Of a stretch of 64,000 bases of DNA, positions 18,409 to 28,065 are shown in pieces; position 1 is the first letter of the stretch, and every line of letters starts with the position of its first letter. The notes under the pieces are model-generated. The model had not been told where the DNA came from. It saw only the letters and a program-made list of their open reading frames with translations, and made no database searches. The translations under genes were made by a program, and so were the position numbers. The DNA is from Cytophagales bacterium (GTDB lineage: Bacteria > Bacteroidota > Bacteroidia > Cytophagales > 172606-1): the NCBI GenBank assembly GCA_030448185.1, contig JAUJNL010000028.1:1-64000 (forward strand), written 5' to 3'.

Positions 18409-19545
18409 TTATTTTACCGAAAATTTATATACAGTCGTTGTCCGGTACGTTTCTCCTGGCCGTAGCGTAGTACTCGGGAAGTCAGGGTGATTGGGTGAAT
18501 CGGGAAAGTGCTGGGTTTCCAGGCAAAGGCCAAACCGTGGTCCATAAGCAACTCCCTCTTTACTGCGCAGACTGCCGTTTAAATGATTTCCGGTGTATAC
18601 TTGTACGGATGGTTCAGTGGTATACATTTCCATCAATCGGCCACTTTCCGGCTCAAATACCGTGGCTCCCGGTTTAAGTGTTTTTGAGGTATCTGTAAAT
18701 ACCCAGCAGTGGTCGTAACCCTTACCATAGCGGATTTGCGTATCAGTCGTATCATTGATGCGGGCCCCGATGGCGCTTGGTTTGGTAAAATCAAAAGGCG
18801 TACCCGTGACGGGCCTGCGTTCTCCGGTAGGAATCTGGGTAACGTCGGTTGGCAAAAACTTATCGGCTTTAATCGTCAGCTGGTGATTGAGCACATCCCG
18901 CTTGATTCCGCTTAGGTTAAAGTAGGCGTGATTGGTCAGGTTCACAATCGTGGCTTTGTCTGTGGTAGCTTTGTAATCAATACGCAGGGCATTGTCTTTC
19001 TGCAAAGTGTATACCACCTCCACCGACAGATTACCGGGATAACCTTCCTCTCCATCGGGAGAAGTGTAGCGTAGTTGCAAGGAGGGTTCCTCGCGGTTCA
19101 TGGCAGTAGCGGTCCATAGCTTTTTATCAAAACCTGTTTTTCCCCCGTGAATGTGATTCCCGTTGTTATTGGGGGCCAGGGAATATTCTTTACCATCCAA
19201 TGAAAATTTAGCTCCTGCAATGCGATTGCCAAACCGGCCGATGATTGGACCAAACATTGGGGTTCCCTTCAGGTAATCGGCAAACGTGGGCACGCCAAGG
19301 ACAATATTTTCCTGTTTGCCCTTCTTATCAGGCGCTGTCCAAGACACGATGTAGCCGCCATAATTGGTAATCTTCACTTCCATGCCTGCTTTATTGCGCA
19401 GGGTGAACAGATGCGCTTTCCGGCCATCGGGAAAAACCCCAAAAACTGCTTTTTCAATACCTGCCTGCTGGTATGCTGGTATTGGGTTTCTTAAAAGACC
19501 CAGCAGGCTACTGCTCAGGATTAGGATTAAGGTAGTTATTTTCAT
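18409..19545 (-). CDS. galM: Aldose 1-epimerase (mutarotase), secreted
   Basis: About 378 residues from ATG 19545, chosen because it begins a signal peptide (MKITTLILILSSSLLGLL); the frame is open to 19590. The family motifs NYGGYIVSW, GRFGNRIAGAKFSLDGKEY, NHIHGGKTGFDKKLW, LTNHAYFNLSG (catalytic His) and LCLETQHFPDSPNHPDFPST (catalytic Glu) are all present. It interconverts alpha and beta anomers of aldoses. Location is probably periplasmic. The gene is intact and convergent with the esterase gene. Confidence 0.93.
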   Translation of the reverse strand: MKITTLILILSSSLLGLLRNPIPAYQQAGIEKAVFGVFPDGRKAHLFTLRNKAGMEVKITNYGGYIVSWTAPDKKGKQENIVLGVPTFADYLKGTPMFGPIIGRFGNRIAGAKFSLDGKEYSLAPNNNGNHIHGGKTGFDKKLWTATAMNREEPSLQLRYTSPDGEEGYPGNLSVEVVYTLQKDNALRIDYKATTDKATIVNLTNHAYFNLSGIKRDVLNHQLTIKADKFLPTDVTQIPTGERRPVTGTPFDFTKPSAIGARINDTTDTQIRYGKGYDHCWVFTDTSKTLKPGATVFEPESGRLMEMYTTEPSVQVYTGNHLNGSLRSKEGVAYGPRFGLCLETQHFPDSPNHPDFPSTTLRPGETYRTTTVYKFSVK

Positions 19546-19845
19546 AGGTGCCTTTACAGAGTAATAATGAATATAGGTATTTGCTGTCAATAGAGTATCA
19601 ATAATATAACATAACTATTCATTCCCGTTACCATCTTGCAAGTGTAGGATAAAGGAATAAATGCCTTAAATCTGCTTTTTTGCTCACCCGGTTCAGTCTG
19701 GCTTCTGAACATAAAAAGCCCTTCCTTCCTCAGAAAAGAGATTCTTAAATTTTTTGTTTACCTTCTTGACCGCAGTAGTATAAAGGATTGTAAACGATGT
19801 AATATTTAAGCCTGATTTCTTTACTTCTCTAAAAAATATCTTCTT

Positions 19846-20166
19846 ATGGCTACTCAATCGATCCAAACACTTAAAGCAATCCGGAGTCAAATCAATGATC
19901 TTTCTGTGGGTGATGCCCAGGAGCAGGTACTTGAACAATTACTTGAGCAGTCTATGGCCCTGCTGGATGAATTCAAAAACCCAGGTCATGCTTTTTTTGA
20001 AAACCGGAAAAAAGTAGCTTTAAAGGGGCTCTCTGAAGAACTTAACCGCTATCAACAAGTATTTCGGGGAGAAACGGAGAAGATCGAAAAAATCAACCGC
20101 TTTAGTCTGACTCGTACAGAAGCTACTCACCTCCTGGGTAAGGTACTCTCCACATGCCCTCAATAA
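19846..20166 (+). CDS. Small helical protein, function unknown
   Basis: 106 residues, predicted almost all helical: IQTLKAIRSQINDLSVGDAQEQVLEQLLEQSMALLDEF, then a second helical half (ALKGLSEELNRYQQVFRGETEKIEKINRFSLTRTEATHLLGKV). The two-part arrangement vaguely recalls small effector-associated adaptor domains of Bacteroidota, but this is only an impression. No partner effector gene is adjacent. It lies about 410 bp from an ISAs1 insertion. Confidence 0.5.
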   Translation: MATQSIQTLKAIRSQINDLSVGDAQEQVLEQLLEQSMALLDEFKNPGHAFFENRKKVALKGLSEELNRYQQVFRGETEKIEKINRFSLTRTEATHLLGKVLSTCPQ

Positions 20167-20288
20167 CGGGAGGACACTAAGGTAGATACGTCCCTAGCAA
20201 TAGCGAACAATACCGCCAGGTAGATATCAAACCGAATGAGTCACCAGGTTCCTGTTTTTTTATTTAAGGTTAATTCATTATTTAAAAC

Positions 20289-20537
20289 ATGCTTGAATTA
20301 CGCAGAACGGATGCGCCCAACCGGGGCTATATGGTAATGTACCGTTCAAATGAATCTATTTTTAGTTCCCTGCAGCAAGCCTATGAGGCGTACGCCGGAA
20401 AAATAGGTCCTGATGGCTATCTCCTGAACGTAAATGAAGTGGAGCAATGCATGCGGGACCGGGTTGAGCCATTATCGCTGCTGGTGATTGGACGTGACTC
20501 CCAGCAGTATGCCGTCCTGATCAGAAAGCTTAAATAA
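20289..20537 (+). CDS. Small protein, function unknown
   Basis: 82 residues with no signal peptide or membrane span (MLELRRTDAPNRGYMVMYRSNESIFSS...; ends LLVIGRDSQQYAVLIRKLK). The mix of helix and beta-like segments suggests a small folded domain. It lies 120 bp after another small unknown gene on the same strand and 28 bp before the IS target duplication, so it might have lost a downstream partner to the insertion. I do not recognise it. Confidence 0.45.
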   Translation: MLELRRTDAPNRGYMVMYRSNESIFSSLQQAYEAYAGKIGPDGYLLNVNEVEQCMRDRVEPLSLLVIGRDSQQYAVLIRKLK

Positions 20538-20564
20538 CGTAATAGAATACGAGCTTCCTTGGCT

Positions 20565-20574
20565 GAATAGCCTC
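20565..20574. repeat. 10-bp target-site duplication, left copy
   Basis: GAATAGCCTC immediately precedes the left inverted repeat of the IS and is repeated at 21752-21761 after the right one. Confidence 0.75.
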
Positions 20575-21751
20575 CACGGCAATCGCTTCTAAATATGTAG
20601 GATTTTGGCGAGATAGGCATCATCCCATCCGCCCTTAATCGTTGGGTTTTTAAGCCTACTTTAGCCTTTCGCGTCACCTCTAAGCAGATTCAAAGCTATC
20701 TTTCGGACTAAGGAAAGTTCTGGTCGGAATGGCCTTTTCTCATGCGAGAAGCATCTTCCTGAAAGGCTACATCCAAACACCAGTGTAAAGACGTTTCGAT
20801 TGCCCAATGGGCTCTCACCCCTTGGGCAATGCGCCTAATCGTTTCTTGTTTGTCTATTAGGGCTAAACTGCTAATATAATACCGGACATCGGTTGAACTG
20901 GTGGCATCTATCTTGTGAACCACGTTTGATTGCACTTTCACCAGCGTATGCAAAACCCGCCCAGTCAGCCCGGTTGTCGATCCATTTCAAGTTGGTCATT
21001 ACTTGATAACACCTTTTTCCACTCGACCGTGGTCATTACTATATTCAGTATATTCCTCACAAGCTCTCGCTCGAAACTGGTTTGTACCTGGTCAAGTAAA
21101 TGGCTTTGATTCCTTTCAAGGCTAGCAAGTAGTCGGCATCGGCTTGGATGATCTGCTGGGCAATGCCCTTTTGGCACTACATGGCATCAATCGTAATTAG
21201 ACAGTTTTTCAACACCAATACCTGTAGTAGAGCAGGAATAGCTGTGATTTCGTTGGATTTGCTCTCTACTTTGACTTGCCCTAAAACCAAGCGATTAGTA
21301 TTGGCTCAAGCCGATACCATATGAATAGCGGCCTTTTTTGCTGGCCGTGTCATATGAGCCACGAAGTTGCTTGCCATCAATGCTCACTACTTCGCCGGGG
21401 CTAGTAACCCCTAAGGTCCAGTTCAAAAACATTGCTCAAAAGCCAACGGATTGATCTTGGCAAAAATATCTCCTAACGTATCGTGGGAAGGAATTCCATT
21501 CTCCAACTGGAGAAAGCCTTTGAGAAACCTCAATTTAGCTTTCCCATACGGTTTTCAATAGCCGTCCATGCATCACAGCCTGAAATTACCCCACAGATCA
21601 CCAGCATCTTCATCCTGAAAATTATGCAGTTGGGTGCGATTCACTCTAGGGTCAGGTAAAGTCGCAAAATAACTAATCGGATTATCCATCTTTTTCTCCT
21701 AAAACTAGCGTATAGAACTGACTACTCAATTATTTTGAAGCGATTGCCTTG
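20575..21751. mobile_element. Complete ISAs1-family insertion sequence (1177 bp)
   Basis: The ends are imperfect 21-bp inverted repeats: the left copy 20575-20595 and the right copy 21731-21751 share GGCAATCGCTTC and AAATA, with two mismatches in all. A 10-bp duplication GAATAGCCTC flanks both sides, which fits ISAs1 transposition. The single transposase gene fills the element on the minus strand but is disrupted. Intact ends and perfect target duplication imply a recent insertion. Confidence 0.85.
20589..21689 (-). pseudogene. ISAs1-family DDE transposase, multiply frameshifted
   Basis: The start ATG at 21689 follows an AGGAG-like site and encodes MDNPISYFATLPDPRVNRTQLHNF, a typical ISAs1 opening. 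Later pieces in other frames include FLKGFLQLENGIPSHDTLGDIF, SPGEVVSIDGKQLRGS (second DDE region) and HWAIETSLHWCLDVAFQEDASRMRKGH (C-terminal Glu region), ending GGWDDAYLAKILHI. At least four frame changes occur. With the frames restored the length fits the family (about 365 residues). Confidence 0.8.
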
Positions 21752-21761
21752 GAATAGCCTC
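21752..21761. repeat. 10-bp target-site duplication, right copy
   Basis: GAATAGCCTC directly follows the right inverted repeat of the ISAs1 element and is identical to 20565-20574. Confidence 0.75.
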
Positions 21762-21784
21762 CCATCGCCGCAATTAAATATTAA

Positions 21785-21860
21785 GTTCATTCAAAACAAG
21801 ATCTACATCCAAAACAAGTGATTCAACTTGTTTTGGATGTAGATCTTGTTTTGAATGAAC
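21785..21860. repeat. Perfect 35-bp-arm palindrome
   Basis: The arms 21785-21819 and 21826-21860 are perfectly complementary over 35 bp around the 6-nt loop GATTCA. Each arm contains two CAAAACAAG units. It lies 24 bp from the ISAs1 right target duplication. Such long perfect arms in non-coding DNA suggest a recent inverted duplication, an element end or a strong RNA hairpin. Confidence 0.85.
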
Positions 21861-21978
21861 CCGAAATAGAGATGAGGTATGATAATCAAACAGGTTTATT
21901 TAGAAAGACTCACAAACTAAAGTTTAGTATTAATTGCTCCTCCGCAGCTGTATGGGGCCATCTGCCCTTATTACACTC

Positions 21979-22145
21979 AGAAACGGTTTTAAAACCCCTA
22001 CGGTCATCCCCTACCCCCTTCGGCTAGACTCTTTCCAGCCGCACCAGGGACCAGTTGGGTTCAAAAATCCCCCTTGCGGGAAGCGTTGTGCCAGAGCCGA
22101 AGGGGGATGAGGGTTGAGACCAAATACCCTTTTAAAACCGCTTCT
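21979..22145. repeat. Nested inverted-repeat element, MITE-like
   Basis: Outer arms AGAAACGGTTTTAAAA (21979-21994) and TTTTAAAACCGCTTCT (22130-22145) pair with one mismatch. Inner arms CCCCCTTCGGCT (22014-22025) and AGCCGAAGGGGG (22095-22106) pair perfectly. No gene is visible within. Together with the 35-bp palindrome it fills the non-coding stretch between the IS and the VOC gene. Confidence 0.6.
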
Positions 22146-22281
22146 AAAGGAAAACTGAGAGTAGACCCAGAGCGACCGCACGACTAAAATAAGCCTCTGG
22201 AAAATAGTTATCTCTCAGCCAGGAAGGATAACATTTAAATGTTAGGGGTAAGTGCTTCGATTTAGTGGTAATAATGCTAAA

Positions 22282-22673
22282 TTACCAACTATCTTCAGTT
22301 CGTTGCACCCATTCGACCACTTCAATCACCACTCCGTTAGGGTCTCTAATCATAAACAATTTTTCACCCCATTCTTCGGTTTGTAAGGGTAGTACAATCG
22401 ATAAGCCTGCTTTAACCGCTCTTCTTCGGCTTCGATGTTAGTAGTTACAAATGCCAGAATGTTACCACTATTAGGTGTATATCGCATAAACTCAGGCAAT
22501 ACTTCTATGCCTGTCTGCATATAAATAATGTTGGTTCCCGATTGTTCGTGAGTAAGTGAGGCGAAACCCTCGGCTGCCATTTTTTCTTTAAATTCAAAAT
22601 GAGTTACGAGGAAATCGCTGGAGACTTTAACGCTGTTTACCGTAAGCGAAACTGCAAAGGAATTGATGTTCAT
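22282..22673 (-). CDS. VOC-superfamily (glyoxalase/bleomycin-resistance-like) protein, one frameshift
   Basis: From ATG 22673 the protein reads MNINSFAVSLTVNSVKVSSDFLVTHFEF, a typical VOC first beta-alpha unit, with NILAFVTTNIEAEEERLKQ in the second half. Near 22,408 one A is missing in AAAGCAGG. Restoring it continues GLSIVLPLQTEEWGEKLFMIRDPNGVVIEVVEW to the stop at 22282, the expected C-terminal metal-binding strand. Restored length is about 130 residues. It lies 82 bp downstream of the AraC regulator gene on the same strand, a common pairing. Confidence 0.8.
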
Positions 22674-22754
22674 ATTTTTGTCGTTTTGAAATTTGGAGTA
22701 CAAAAAATGGCTTTTAGGTTTGCCTGAAATTGTACGGAAACGACATTTTGGATT

Positions 22755-23563
22755 TTAGAAATCCTGCAAAGCAAGATTGTTGAAGTAGGTTGTTGGCGTG
22801 ATGCCTGTATATTCTTTGAAATGGCGATTGAAATGTGCCTGGTCGTAATATCCAAAGTCTAAAGCAATATCTATCAGTTTTAGATTTGCTAGACTTTGCG
22901 AATAGATAATTGTTTCTACAACCCGTTCAAAACGGATAATTTTCAGATAATTTTTGGCAGAAAACCCCGTAAGTTCCTTAAAATTTCTTTCAAATTGCCG
23001 TTGCGACCGAAAAGCCTGCGTAGTTATTTCCTTAACAGGGATTCGCCCTTTTGTATGATGGATTTTCGTTAGTATTTTCTCGAAACGCTGATATTTTGAT
23101 TGGCTGGTTTTAATCTTCTTTTCAATGAACGTTGTAATAATTTGTATTCTTTCACTAAAGGTTTTTGCTTCAAAAATCTGTTCTTCTATTTCATTTTCCT
23201 GCTTCCCTAAGATTGAAGCGATATCGTAACTTTCATTGGTCAGTAGATTTGCGGGAGTATTAAAAAGCGTTGCTAAAGCAAGGGGCAGAAAACGAACACT
23301 GAAAATTCCGGTCTTTTTAGATGCTGCAAAATAGTATTTGTATTTGTCGCTTTGTCCGAAGAAACCTGCTTTAAAACTTTTTCGCTATGTCCGTTTAAAC
23401 CCGCTGTAACGTAATTGCCAATGTAATGAAATTGCATTTCCAATTTACTGCTTGCAATGGCGTGATGAGGAAAAATCGGTCCACTATTATTTTCCTGTTC
23501 ACCCACCCAAAAGAAGTCTATGTATTTTTCTAAGTGTTCCGGTGGTTGTGCTGTTTGATACAT
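22755..23563 (-). CDS. AraC-family transcriptional regulator, one frameshift
   Basis: The N-terminal sensor begins MYQTAQPPEHLEKYIDFFWVGE (start ATG 23563; 23590 also possible), typical of the AraC subfamily with a DUF6597-like domain. After a break near 23,320, where one A is missing from a five-A run, the other frame continues FSVRFLPLALATLF to the end. The C-terminal double helix-turn-helix is clear: ITTQAFRSQRQFERNFKEL and LIDIALDFGYYDQAHFNRHFKEYTG. It probably controls the adjacent VOC gene. Confidence 0.82.
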
Positions 23564-23885
23564 TCTGTCTGTTGCTTGATGTTTAATCAACCCCTTCCAA
23601 CATTACGCCTAACTCTTTAATAGAAGAAAGTTTTATGCAGATAGTAAAAAGTAAAAGTATTTTCAAATCAATGCAAAAGACCCAAGAAAATTCAAGATAA
23701 TGGATTACTTTTTAGGTAGTTATTATCCATCCTATTCTGATCGTTTCGTCAAAACAATTTGCTATGCGTAGTCCGTAAAAGTTATAGCCAGTCGCAGACA
23801 GCTATACGAAATACGCAGTATGGTTTCACCGGCTGGTTAAAACGCTTACCGGTAAAAAGCAAGGGCAGCCGAGCCCCTTTTACCC

Positions 23886-25030
23886 TCACAGTTCCATTTT
23901 CTCTGCCCACTCCAATCCGTTAGGCAAATCCATTGAATTAAACTCCAGGTGAATTACCCGGCGATGCTTCTGGTTGACCGTTTTGGCCGAAGAATGCAAC
24001 AATAGTGGTTTCATCAGGTGAATGCCGCCGCAGCCTACTTCACAGGTAAAGGGCAAGGTGTTTTGGGTGATCAGGGCAATTTCCTCGGGACTGAGCCACT
24101 TGTTCTGCGAACCCGGAATAATCTGTAAGGCCCCATTCTTTTCGTCCGTATCGTCCAGGTGAATCCTCACCGTAACGGTGTTCTTTAAAAACTCCTCCGG
24201 CGGACAAACACCCACGATTCCTTCTTTCCGGGTCCAGCCGAAGAAGCCTTCCGTTTGGATTTTTTCCTTGACTGAGATAGTCGTGTCTTGGTGCCAGGTC
24301 ACGTACCAGTTAGAAGCCGGTGGTTTGTCGAAGTAGAGGGCTTTGGTCAGAAATAATTCAGGATGAATAGCCGCCAGTATTCTTTTCAGGTTCTGGTTGA
24401 GGATTACATTCCCCAACCCGGGAATTACCCCCAGCACATTCCGGATGGCATAGACCGGTTTATCCGGCGCTTTTCCGGTTTGATCCTGGTAACGGGCCAG
24501 CAACGTCTTCACGTGGTTCATCTCCTTGCGCGTAAATACGTGTTGCAGGATGGAAAAGCCCCGGTATTGCAGCTTTTTGAGCTGGCTGGACAGATTGGCA
24601 TTGTGGGTATCGTAATTGTATTGGTCCAAAGCATCGCATAAAGCCTCTTTAATACCGCGTTTCAGCTTTTCCGGGCCCAGTACTTTGATTTGGTCGCCAA
24701 AACCCAGAATCTCCCGTTCCAATTCGTAATTAAGCTGCACAAATAGCGAAATCACTACCCCATTGGCATCCGGCAACGTCAGGGAGTAACTTCCTTCGCT
24801 ATTGGTGGCTGTGCCAATAGTAGTACCTTTCAACAGTACAGTTACGCCGGGCAGCGGCTCACCCGAACCATTTACCGTAACCTTACCCGTTACCGTTATG
24901 CTGCCTGGGGTCCGGTCCGGAAACTGCTCCCTATGGATCGGGTAGAGGTGAACGTAAAAATTGCTAGCAGGATCAGCAGCAAAAGCTTCTGCCGGCAAGC
25001 ATAGAAGTTGGGTTTGAATAGTTTTTCCAT
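23886..25030 (-). pseudogene. Chimera: SusC N terminus / WYL-domain C terminus / phytanoyl-CoA dioxygenase (PhyH)
   Basis: Three unrelated parts are joined. First, a SusC-type start at 25030 (MEKLFKPNFYACRQKLLLLILL, then after a frame change VTGKVTVNGSGEPLPGVTVLLKG), the signal peptide and carboxypeptidase-regulatory domain. At DANGVVIS it switches to LNYELEREILGFGDQIKVLGPEKLK, the C terminus of a WYL-domain transcription regulator. From about residue 130 it is a near-complete Fe(II)/2-oxoglutarate PhyH-type oxygenase with WHQDTTIS (His-x-Asp) and LLLHSSAKTVNQKHRRVIHLEF (distal His and Arg). The PhyH part may have been a separate gene. The first junction looks like a deletion between two genes. 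Confidence 0.7.
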
Positions 25031-25397
25031 ACGGAGGGATATAAGCGGATGTATAAATTCAGATTCGGCTTCGGTCAGTGGCCGGCAGATGCCCTACTAA
25101 TACTTAGGTGAATACTTGACTTACTTGAAATACTCGGCGGGGCTGGGTTCGGTAGCTTACCTTAGCAAAAGCGTATAGGCAAATGTGAAGAAGTTTTTGC
25201 CCAATTCGTTGCCGGGGGCTCAATCAAATACGTTCAAACTCATATCAGAATAATACCAAAGTTTACCGCAAGGGGCTTGACCGGCATGCGGGGCCGTCGA
25301 CCCATTGCCGGAAGGTCCAGCAAATATCTTCCCAAGAAATAGAATGGTTTCAAGTATAAATGGTATTTTTATACCTATAAGCGCTATTCTGTTTTCT

Positions 25398-26781
25398 ATG
25401 AAGGTAGACAATCTGGTGGATGAGCCTTTTTATGTAAACAAATGTATTGAGTTGCTGGAAGCGAATTTACAGCGGGGGAAAAGCGCCTACTGGAAAGACA
25501 ATGACTTTCAGAAGTTAAGCAACAGGATTCATGACTCGGCCAAGATTTCGATCAGTGTACCTACCCTGAAGCGGCTCTTTGGCCGGATTAAAACCCATGA
25601 GAATTATAATCCTCAGATAGAAACCAAAAATGCGGTTGCTATTTTTCTGGGGTACGAAGACTGGCAACATTTTAAATACATGTATGCCCAGTCAGTTTCT
25701 GCCACTAATGCTCCCGGAAATGTTCTTCCCGCTGATGTGGCCGTTAAGTCCACTGAAAACAGTTATACCGAAAGCCTACCTCTTCCGCTTCAGGAGCCTG
25801 AGATTCCTCTAGCAGAGAGGAAAAGCGTACTGGATGAAAAGAAAGCTTCCCGTCCATTTTTTAATGCCAAATGGCTTGGTTCAGGAGCCGCAGCTATCAT
25901 TGCTTGTTTGCTGCTCTACGGGTTGTTATCTAAAACTGTTTCGAAAAGCTGCTCCTACTCCGGTTTTTAAAGGCCGGAATGTAAAGGGCATGATGCCTCA
26001 CACGGTTGTGTTTGATTACAATGTGTCAGATCTGAAAGAGGATACGGTTTGGGTGGATTATGACGAGAATAAGCGATTTTTGAAGCAGAAAGCTTTTTTG
26101 CCCAAAAACAAGTATACGATCACCAAGACTTTTTTTTCTTCCCAGGTTGTATAAAGTCAGGCTGCTGGCTGGAAAGGACGTCTTTCAGGTAGCCAGTGTA
26201 CACGTACTTAGTGATGGATGGAAGTCATTTGTGTTTGATAATGAGCATTATTTTCTAGGCCCGCATCTACTGCCATCCGTCAGGGCTTTGCACACGTGTT
26301 ACCTGAGGAGGTAGAACAAGCCGGGACCCTGGTTAAGAACCAGCCTTACCAGGTAGAATACCGCAACATAGCTGATTTTCCGGCAGTAGGTGATCATTGC
26401 AGTATTGAGACACGCATTAAGATTAACTCACAAAACATCCTTTCCTGTCGTGATTTTTCCTTTCAACTGCTGGGCAATCAGCGAAATATACGGGTAACCC
26501 TGGTTAAACCAGGCTGCTACGGCTGGTCCGAACTGAGTGCGGCAATGTTTTCCTGGATGGCAACTTCCAGGATTTGTCCGCTTTCGGTCAGGATTTATCT
26601 GACTGGCGTACCTTGCGGGTAGAAGTAAAAGACGGCAAAGCGATTATTTTACTGGATAATAAACGTATTTACCAAATACCTTATAAACAGGCGATCGGCC
26701 CCTTTGAAGGGCGTTATTTATGGTTTTAACGGAGGAGGGGCAATAGATTTTCTCAAACTCTACAACGCCAAAGGGTATTAG
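25398..26781 (+). pseudogene. Bacteroidota membrane protein with N-terminal helical DNA-binding-like domain and LamG-like C terminus, frameshifted
   Basis: From ATG 25398 the N-terminal region reads ELLEANLQRGKSAYWKDNDFQKLSNRIHDSAKISISVPTLKRLFGRIK then AVAIFLGYEDWQHFKYMY, a pattern I recall from Cytophagales proteins followed by one membrane helix (here AAAIIACLLLYGLL) and an extracytoplasmic beta-rich part. The remainder continues in shifting frames (GRNVKGMMPHTVVFDYNVSDLKEDTVWVDYD; DVFQVASVHVLSDGWKSF; VEYRNIADFPAVGDHCSIETRIKI; GRYLWFNGGGAIDFLKLYNAKGY). At least three frame changes occur, the first in an A-run near 25,945. Function unknown. Confidence 0.6.
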
Positions 26782-27436
26782 TTTACCAAGACCATTTTGA
26801 ATAGGTATTATTCAGCTTGAATCGTCTCTCCGCTGATTGAGTAAAAATAGGTATAGGTCTAGTCTTTTTTTCATTTACCTATCCCGATCCGCCTCTTGAT
26901 TCCCGCTACCCTCATCTCCTGCTTGGCAGAAGAAGTCTATGATTAGAACTATCAGGGGACTTTTTATAGATGATGTCTCCAGCGGCAATGATAGAAAATT
27001 GAAATTGCAAAAATGATTAGATACTAAGAGTGAATTCTCCATTTAGGAGAGGAAACCGTAACAAAAAAGGGTCAAATAAGTTAACGACTGTATAGCAAGC
27101 ATTATCACAAATTAGAGCGTTCTTACAGGTTGAATATAGTAAGCCAGGCGGATGGAAACTTTTATAGAATGCGACACAACTTCTCGGAAAACGAGTAAGA
27201 ATCTGAATATTAACAGCTTAAGTAAAACCATCTCTAGGCAGACCTTCCTGAAGGGCCCGAAATTGTTGTATTATTTATAGATTTAGCGGCCCTGTTCGGG
27301 AAAATTGATTGGAAAAGGCAATTTTCCCTTCTTTTAAAACGATTGAAAATCAACCTTTTCCGAGAAGTCATGACTCTCTCTATAAAAGAAGGATAAAAAG
27401 CTGTATACTGCCGCCTTACTGTAGAAACGTATATTC
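26782..27436. other. Gene-free stretch before the ECF sigma factor
   Basis: About 655 bp with no supported gene on either strand, no long inverted repeat and no RNA gene that I can recognise. AT-rich stretches near 27,300-27,420 probably contain the sigma-factor promoter, but no exact TTG/TAnnTTTG pair was confirmed. Confidence 0.4.
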
Positions 27437-28002
27437 TTGACTCCGCAAGAAGCCACACTCATTGAACGTTTGAAGGCCGGTGAAGAAGCAGCCTTTGAGT
27501 ACCTGTTTCATACCTATTATGCGTTGCTGTGCGTGTATGCCAAAAATCGCTGGGAGATACTGACCAGGCTAAAGAAGTTGTGCGGGAAGTGTTCGTCCGG
27601 TTCTATGAACAGCGGGAAGGGTTACCTCAGATTTCCTCCTTAAAAGCTTACCTGTATAAGTCGGTGCATAATGCCTTCAATCAGCTTAAGCAAAGCAAAG
27701 TTTACCATAGTCACCACCTAAAACTGTAACTTCTGCTGCCACATGCCGAAGCGGCAGAGGAACTCCTGCGACTGGAACTGGAGGAGAAAATCTGGCAAGT
27801 GGTGCAAGGTTTACCGGATCAGTGCTGGCGCATCTTTCAGATGAATCGCTTTGAGGGGAAGAAGAATAAGCAAATCGCCGGGGAATTAGGCCTCTCCATC
27901 CGGACGGTAGAAACCCAGATGAGTAAAGCCTTGAAAATACTGCGGGAAGCACTTGCCGACTATCTGCCCTTGCTGCTATTGACTACGACTGTCCTTTTGT
28001 AA
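27437..28002 (+). pseudogene. ECF RNA polymerase sigma factor (FecI-like), frameshift plus in-frame stop
   Basis: Region 2: LTPQEATLIERLKAGEEAAFEYLFHTYYALLCVYA, then after loss of an A in AAAAA near 27,545 SLGDTDQAKEVVREVFVRFYEQR. Region 4: GLPDQCWRIFQMNRFEGKKNKQIAGELGLSIRTVETQMSKALKILREAL. Apparent start is TTG at 27437. An in-frame TAA at 27727-27729 interrupts the linker, and homology resumes in the same frame at once; CAA to TAA would explain it. It heads a FecI-FecR-receptor set, whose usual role is surface signalling that induces the receptor. Confidence 0.75.
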
Positions 28003-28065
28003 AAATCTTAAAAAACTTCCACTCTGATACGTGTGTTTGCCGCTAGGATTGTCTTACCCAAAACA

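Noticed and set aside
19846-20166. Effector-associated (defence adaptor) domain
   Set aside because: Only a loose helical resemblance and no effector partner nearby; not enough to claim a defence system.
21818-22027. 69-codon frame overlapping the 35-bp palindrome
   Set aside because: Its first codons are the palindrome arm and the rest runs into a nested inverted repeat; no protein-like pattern.
20565-22145. CRISPR-like repeat array
   Set aside because: The repeats are inverted pairs, not regularly spaced direct repeats, and no cas genes are present.
25220-25411. 63-codon minus-strand frame before the 25.4 kb gene
   Set aside because: No motif, overlaps the start of the supported plus-strand gene.
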